From positions 1,736,001 through 1,800,000 of the forward strand of contig NZ_CP094929.1 in assembly GCF_022869165.1 (NCBI RefSeq): a stretch of DNA of 64,000 nucleotides, given 5' to 3'. Both the position numbers and the translations under genes were made by a program. How positions within the stretch are numbered: position 1 is the first letter of the stretch; every line of letters begins with the position of its first letter. This DNA is from Sphaerochaeta associata. Its GTDB lineage: Bacteria > Spirochaetota > Spirochaetia > Sphaerochaetales > Sphaerochaetaceae. Positions 60,370-64,000 of the stretch are shown one piece after another. The notes beneath the pieces are model-generated. The model had not been told where the DNA came from. It made no database searches and was given only the letters and a program-made list of their open reading frames with translations.

Positions 60370-60711
60370 GGATTATTTCTCCTTGTTTGTTACCGTGAAA
60401 ATGCCACTATAGAGTCCATTTTCCTTCGGTACACTTTAATACTAAACCGGTTTTATAAACCGGTCAACATAAATCTTTTATAACTTTTAGATTATTAATA
60501 TTTCTTTTAGACATACTTTCTTTCTATCAGTGTTTTTCTACGTACATACATGTTTTTCGGCATACAAACCGTCTTTAACTTGAATACAGGTTTCTTGCAG
60601 AAACTCGAAAGATTTCTTGTCTGTTTGACTGTACCGGGTATATACTTGGGTTACGACGTGATTTAGTTCCAACTTGCAGCGTCCTTAAACAACTTGCTAA
60701 AAGGAGTCTTC
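60370..60711. other. Intergenic region between the ABC operon and the mini-ORF
   Basis: About 340 bp with no gene. It holds the operon promoter and operators (60439-60467), an AT-rich stretch (60470-60530), and, on the plus strand, a possible promoter TTGTCT (60617-60622), 16 bp, TATATA (60639-60644) for the mini-ORF at 60712. Confidence 0.6.
60439..60467 (-). promoter_or_regulatory. Promoter of the sugar ABC operon with two LacI-type operators
   Basis: On the minus strand: TTGACC (60462-60467), 17-bp spacer, TAGTAT (60439-60444). AAACCGGTTT (60444-60453) abuts the -10 and a second, imperfect copy AAACCGGTC (60457-60465) overlaps the -35, centre-to-centre 13 bp. The first operator plus -10 (16 bp) is identical to that at 24761-24776. 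Confidence 0.85.
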
Positions 60712-60771
60712 ATGAGCCATTGTCTTTCTCCCTTGTGTGAAGGCTTCCTGACAAACCAGGAGGCCTTTTGA
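60712..60771 (+). CDS. 19-residue leader peptide-like mini-ORF
   Basis: ATG at 60712 has a strong SD (AAAAGGAG) 5-6 nt upstream and encodes 19 residues (MSHCLSPLCEGF...), rich in Leu, Ser, Cys. Its stop TGA shares its last base with an ATG at 60771 (TGATG). The hairpin at 60740-60767 lies inside it. It could be a translational-coupling leader or part of an attenuator; there is no run of one amino acid that would name an effector. Confidence 0.5.
   Translation: MSHCLSPLCEGFLTNQEAF
60740..60769 (+). terminator. Terminator-like hairpin that also encloses an SD
   Basis: Arms AAGGCTTCCTG (60740-60750) and CAGGAGGCCTT (60757-60767), one G-T pair, loop ACAAAC, then TTTTG. The 3' arm contains AGGAGG, the SD for the ATG at 60771, so the stem would both terminate transcription and hide that site unless ribosomes translate through it. 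Confidence 0.6.
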
Positions 60772-60824
60772 TGAGCTGGTACAAACAGAATCTCAGCCCA
60801 CCATCAATTACACAAGGAGTCATC

Positions 60825-61229
60825 ATGCAGTACACCCCCATTTATGAGCAGAAGGGCCAACGTATCACCGAGACATACACAGTCGAAGGTGTCACCTATG
60901 AAGCCGATATAATCATCAAGAACCAAGGTTTCGCCCTTGGTATGGCAGGCTATGATCCAGTAGCGGTAGACATTAGCCTTATGAAAGACGATGAGTCTGC
61001 ACCCTACTCTTTTTCAGTTCTGTTTCCTAAGGTGCGAGCATCAGATTGCCCGCCTCAAGAGCGGTTTTTCACGAAAGACAGGAGTACCCCTGATTCGTAT
61101 CGCTTTACAGCCAAGGGTGAAGAGATACTAGCTGATGCTATCACCCGATATCATGCAGGACTGCAACTCTACGAAACGATCGGAAGAAAGCCTGAACGGT
61201 TCGTGGCTGGATTTGACGAGAGTCCCTAA
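60825..61229 (+). CDS. Protein of unknown function
   Basis: A 134-residue soluble, mixed alpha/beta protein (MQYTPIYEQKGQRITETYTV) with no recognised domain. The start has an ideal AAGGAG 5 nt upstream. An in-frame ATG at 60771, with AGGAGG inside the hairpin, would add 18 residues; the repeated AAGGAGTCNTCATG at 60712 and 60825 suggests the inner start is the main one. No neighbours indicate a role. Confidence 0.7.
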   Translation: MQYTPIYEQKGQRITETYTVEGVTYEADIIIKNQGFALGMAGYDPVAVDISLMKDDESAPYSFSVLFPKVRASDCPPQERFFTKDRSTPDSYRFTAKGEEILADAITRYHAGLQLYETIGRKPERFVAGFDESP

Positions 61230-61279
61230 ATTCAAAGAGAACAATTGGGCTGGGAATGTATCTCCGATATTCTCTGAAA

Positions 61280-61294
61280 CCCACTTTCGGCAGT
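61280..61294 (+). repeat. Left copy of a 15-bp inverted repeat
   Basis: CCCACTTTCGGCAGT; its exact inverse lies at 61741-61755, enclosing 446 bp. Both copies read CCC inward, as terminal inverted repeats would. No target-site duplication is visible outside them. Confidence 0.6.
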
Positions 61295-61561
61295 AAGACT
61301 TTCCAGAATCTTGAATAACCAAACCCATGTGCTGAAAACTGCTGTAATCGGACCTACCTCCAATATCAAGGAGACAATGGACAGAGCTTCCCTGCCAGCC
61401 CGGTCCTCTTAGCCATCCTGGGAGGCTGATAGGACTGGGTTTTCTTGCAATCCAGGCTTTTTCATCCATGGCAGCTATGCCCAATGGCATGTCCTATTGC
61501 CACCCCTGCATGGATGGTTTCCTCGATGCCTGACAGTGATTTTCAAGAGATGGCTTTCTGC

Positions 61562-61723
61562 TTACATGCTCCTTTCAAAAGCCTTCTCATAGGGGGGTAC
61601 CAGATAGTACAGGACTTTCCTTACCTCGGGAGGAAGCGTGGTCTGTATCAACAACTGCTGCCCTCCCGCCATGGTAATGGATGTCGTCCCCAGATGGTCG
61701 AACATGGCAAAGACCTTCATCAT
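61562..61723 (-). pseudogene. Short ORF fragment inside the inverted repeats
   Basis: A 53-codon ORF (MMKVFAMFDHLGTTSITMAG ...) in a different frame from the 26-codon ORF just upstream. No family recognised; it may be what is left of a larger gene. Confidence 0.3.
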
Positions 61724-61737
61724 AGGGAAAGTGTTAT

Positions 61738-61818
61738 TTAACTGCCGAAAGTGGGGAGAATGAACTCAGGAAGCCCTTTCATCCGCTCAACAAGTGTCTC
61801 TGCTGTCATCTGTGGCAT
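61738..61818 (-). pseudogene. 26-codon ORF fragment with strong SD
   Basis: Begins MPQMTAETLVERMKG, preceded by AGGAGG, and stops within the right inverted repeat. The good SD but very short length suggest a truncated gene start, perhaps continued out of frame by the ORF at 61723. Confidence 0.3.
61741..61755 (-). repeat. Right copy of a 15-bp inverted repeat
   Basis: ACTGCCGAAAGTGGG on the plus strand, the exact inverse of 61280-61294. Confidence 0.6.
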
Positions 61819-61884
61819 ATTGGCTGCCTCCTGATGACAGTGTATTGTATCAAGTGTGACACAGAGTGTCGTAGTCACTGATTC

Positions 61885-62526
61885 TTAAAAACAGTCTACT
61901 TTTTTTCGCTGACTGGTGAAATGAAGCATGGCACCATCATCATCGCAACAGAGCTTTGTCTTCAACTGTTCCATATGATCATCGATGTCACGGGAAGCGA
62001 TTCCAAACATTTTTGCCATCCGTCTGGTTGAGTAACCTTCTCCCAGAAGGCCGAGCACTTCCATCTCCTGTGGCGTAAGTTCATCAAGATCAGGCTTGCA
62101 TTGGTTGTCGAACTTGTCCAAAAGCACGGAGTGCACGGAAGGACTTACATAAGGAATGTTGTGTGAAACCGTTTGAATGGCCTCACCAATATGCTCGGCT
62201 GCATCCATCTTTGCAAGAAAGCCACGAGCCCCCAACCGTAGACACTCGGTGACCAGAACCTGGTCGGTACACATGGAAACCATGAGAATTTGGGGGCTTC
62301 GTGGAAGATTGCACAACGTTGTAATCACATCAAGGCCGGAAGGCGTACCATCCAGAAAAAGATCCAGCAGCACTACGTCACAGAGAAGACCTTGCGCAAA
62401 CAAGTGCAACAAGGACTCCGATCCATCGGCTTCACCCACCACCTCAAGACTTTTGTAGCATCCGAGCAATACCTTCAAGCCCTCTCGGACAAACGCATAG
62501 TCATCGACCAGCACAACTTTGATCAT
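61885..62526 (-). CDS. LuxR/NarL-type response regulator (second copy)
   Basis: A 213-residue regulator: receiver domain with acidic pair VDD, phospho-acceptor Asp in VVLLDLFLDG (about 55), VSM and K in FLAKMDA; C-terminal LuxR-type helix-turn-helix LTPQEMEVLGLLGEGYSTRRMAKMFGIASRDIDDHMEQLKTKL. The recognition helix (ASRDIDDHMEQL) departs from the usual S-x-x-T-V-x-x-H pattern and from its paralogue at 62643. SD (AAGGAG) lies 15 nt upstream, unusually far. It lies 116 nt after the paralogue. Confidence 0.9.
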   Translation of the reverse strand: MIKVVLVDDYAFVREGLKVLLGCYKSLEVVGEADGSESLLHLFAQGLLCDVVLLDLFLDGTPSGLDVITTLCNLPRSPQILMVSMCTDQVLVTECLRLGARGFLAKMDAAEHIGEAIQTVSHNIPYVSPSVHSVLLDKFDNQCKPDLDELTPQEMEVLGLLGEGYSTRRMAKMFGIASRDIDDHMEQLKTKLCCDDDGAMLHFTSQRKKVDCF

Positions 62527-62642
62527 CGGTGCGTATCGCTTCTCCTTGACCCGTAGAGTATTCAGTCTCCAGTATGCATGCCCAAGGGGATTCTCATCAT
62601 CGTACGTTCTATGAGTTTCCCTAGCAAAAAGAGTGAATGGCT

Positions 62643-63314
62643 CTAGCGGTATGTAGAAAACAGGCGCTTTTTCTGCTCCCGTTCCTCCTCACGCTTGATT
62701 GCGAACCGGATGAGGGAGTTCTTATCCTGCAGATGAAGTTTATATTTGAGGTTCTCCATATGAGTTCCTACAGTGCTGGTGCTGATCCCAAGCTGCTCGC
62801 ACATCCGCCGGGTGGTGTAGCCTTTTCCCAGCAATTCCAAGATATCCTGCTCCCTGTGCGTCAACAGCTCCAGAACCTGATCTTCCTGCGAAGGAGGCTC
62901 TTCCAACATCACAGAAGCGAGAATGGTGGGACTGATAAACGTGTTTCCCTCGGAAACCGTGTGAATGGCTTTTGCAAGATAGTCGGAGGCATCCCCTTTT
63001 GTAACATACCCCTTGGCTCCCAGGCCAAGGCACTGTCGCACCAGGGCTGCATTGGTGAACATGGAAACAATGAGGATGGCGGGATGTTGCTCTTCGTGGA
63101 GCAATTGCTTGAGCAAGCCAAGGCCCGAGCTCTCCGTCTCCAGGAACATATCAAGCACCAGCACATTGCTGGCGCGTATCAAATCCATGTTGGCAACTGC
63201 TTGTTTGACGCTGCCCGCTTCCCCGATAATGGAAATTTCGGGATCGCTGGCGAGCAAAACCTTCATACCTTCACGAATTATTGCATGATCATCCACAAGC
63301 ATGACGCTAATCAT
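62643..63314 (-). CDS. LuxR/NarL-type response regulator
   Basis: A 223-residue regulator: receiver with VDDH, phospho-acceptor Asp in NVLVLDMFLET (about 55) and K in YVTKGDA; output domain LTHREQDILELLGKGYTTRRMCEQLGISTSTVGTHMENLKYKL with the canonical ISTSTVGTHMENL recognition helix. AGGAGG SD. It overlaps the histidine kinase by 8 nt, so it is the cognate regulator. Confidence 0.94.
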   Translation of the reverse strand: MISVMLVDDHAIIREGMKVLLASDPEISIIGEAGSVKQAVANMDLIRASNVLVLDMFLETESSGLGLLKQLLHEEQHPAILIVSMFTNAALVRQCLGLGAKGYVTKGDASDYLAKAIHTVSEGNTFISPTILASVMLEEPPSQEDQVLELLTHREQDILELLGKGYTTRRMCEQLGISTSTVGTHMENLKYKLHLQDKNSLIRFAIKREEEREQKKRLFSTYR

Positions 63315-64000
63315 CTCGTTTCCTCCTGGGAATCTGAAATTTTACGATAAGGGTATGGCTGTTCTTCCTGATAACATCGAAGATACCACCCAAGAGCTCA
63401 ATCCTGTAGCGCATAATGGAAACACCATGGCCTTGGTTGATGGTAATGGACGTTGCTCCATCGACCCCATCATTCTCGATTGAACCAAGAATAGCCACAT
63501 CGGTTACTTTAAGCACCATGCTGACATAGGTGGGTTTTGCATGCGACAGGGCATTCTTGACCGCTTCGCTGTACACATAATAGAGATTTTGTGTAAGCAG
63601 TACATCAAAATTCAGGCTTTCGCCCTTGGTGCTGCACAGCGTCTCTATACCGTAGGAGGTTTGCATGCGGTCGGCCATGGTATGCAATGCACTCTCCAAG
63701 GAAGTACTTCCGAATCGTATGGGATTCAAATCGTCAATAACGTGCTTCAACTGCTTGGTAGCGTCTTTGCTGGTATTACGGATGGTCTGCAAGATCTTCA
63801 TATCGATATGGTTCGACTGCAACAGTCCTTCGGTCATGAAGTCAAGGGCATGAAGCATCTGAGCTACCCCGTCATGCAGGTCATTGGCCAATTGTTGTTT
63901 CTGGTGTGCCGCAGTTTTGATGATTTCATTCTTGGCCTCCTCGGTTTGTTTGTCTGCGAGGATATAATCCCTGGCTAGGACTACGGTGTAGAGAGCGACA
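63307..64000 (-). CDS. NarL-system sensor histidine kinase (partial, N-terminus beyond right edge)
   Basis: C-terminal part of a HPK7/DegS-NarX-type kinase, about 231 codons visible and open to the edge. A hydrophobic segment near the edge (VALYTVVLA) is followed by a coiled-coil linker (DKQTEEAKNEII), the H-box NDLHDGVAQML with phospho-acceptor His, the N-box (EAVKNALSHA), and the G-box (GHGVSIMRYRIELLGG) of the ATPase. It is co-transcribed with two response regulators. The signal is unknown since the sensor region is not in the window. Confidence 0.93.
   Translation of the reverse strand, partial: VALYTVVLARDYILADKQTEEAKNEIIKTAAHQKQQLANDLHDGVAQMLHALDFMTEGLLQSNHIDMKILQTIRNTSKDATKQLKHVIDDLNPIRFGSTSLESALHTMADRMQTSYGIETLCSTKGESLNFDVLLTQNLYYVYSEAVKNALSHAKPTYVSMVLKVTDVAILGSIENDGVDGATSITINQGHGVSIMRYRIELLGGIFDVIRKNSHTLIVKFQIPRRKRDD

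Larger units (their letters stand above)
61230..61884. other. Region without an intact gene; possible decayed element
   Basis: About 650 bp in which no convincing gene is seen on either strand. It contains the 15-bp inverted repeats at 61280 and 61741 and two very short minus-strand ORFs (61738-61818, 61562-61723). Frames are broken, which suggests decay. Confidence 0.6.

Noticed and set aside
61128-61490. 120-codon minus-strand ORF after the unknown gene
   Set aside because: It overlaps the 3' end of the 60825 gene and has low-complexity, unpatterned sequence; no SD.
62527-62642. Open frame continuing upstream of the second response regulator through the whole gap
   Set aside because: The frame is open for about 115 nt but has no ATG, GTG or TTG with an SD, so an N-terminal extension is not supported.

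Overview
The window looks like the chromosome of a spirochaete, most likely Sphaerochaeta or a close relative. The grounds are moderate GC, a V-type ATPase operon in the order typical of spirochaetes (E, DUF2764, A, B, D, I), abundant carbohydrate-use genes, and a spermidine route through carboxyspermidine. I recognise no complete prophage, insertion sequence or CRISPR array. One 476-bp stretch bounded by exact 15-bp inverted repeats may be the relic of a small mobile element.

Layout. 1-6.5 kb: V-ATPase operon (minus strand, running off the left edge). 6.7-9.2 kb: small nuclease-like genes and uridine phosphorylase. 9.2-16.7 kb: housekeeping genes (mutS2, rsgA, rluD, yggS, tRNA-Val) with a pentapeptide-repeat/metallo-hydrolase pair. 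16.7-26.5 kb: a 1484-residue PAS-GGDEF-EAL protein, guaB, a GH13 amylase, a divergent LacI regulator, and adk. 26.7-30 kb: a UPRT-like protein, a lipoprotein, split chromate transporters and rnhA. 30-34.2 kb: a cobalamin riboswitch and B12 uptake operon, continuing into an acyltransferase and a membrane protein. 34.3-42 kb: an oxidoreductase, HbpS-like, CYTH, AKR and GH4 proteins, tRNA-Met, ThpR, a methyltransferase and a TPR protein. 42-43 kb: DUF3793 plus flavodoxin behind a palindromic operator. 43-48 kb: a four-gene arginine-to-spermidine operon. 48.5-55.6 kb: SPFH, 5'-nucleotidase, PhzF/dioxygenase/M28-like and DUF72 genes. 55.7-60.4 kb: a sugar ABC transporter plus malQ. 60.7-61.9 kb: a mini-ORF, an unknown gene and a decayed region. 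61.9-64 kb: a histidine kinase with two LuxR-type response regulators, running off the right edge.

How parts fit together. The LacI regulator beside the amylase and the ABC-malQ operon 36 kb away share an identical 16-bp promoter/operator (AAAACCGGTTTAGTAT), so they probably form one maltodextrin regulon: import by the ABC transporter, then hydrolysis and transglycosylation by the GH13 enzyme and MalQ. The polyamine operon converts arginine to agmatine, putrescine, carboxyspermidine and spermidine without S-adenosylmethionine decarboxylase.

The most unusual signal is a set of about eight genes that lack a Shine-Dalgarno sequence and have a -10 hexamer only 5-7 nt upstream of the start codon, several with a -35 at 16-18 bp. 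These are predicted to give leaderless mRNAs. Genes in the same window that do have a Shine-Dalgarno place their promoters farther upstream.
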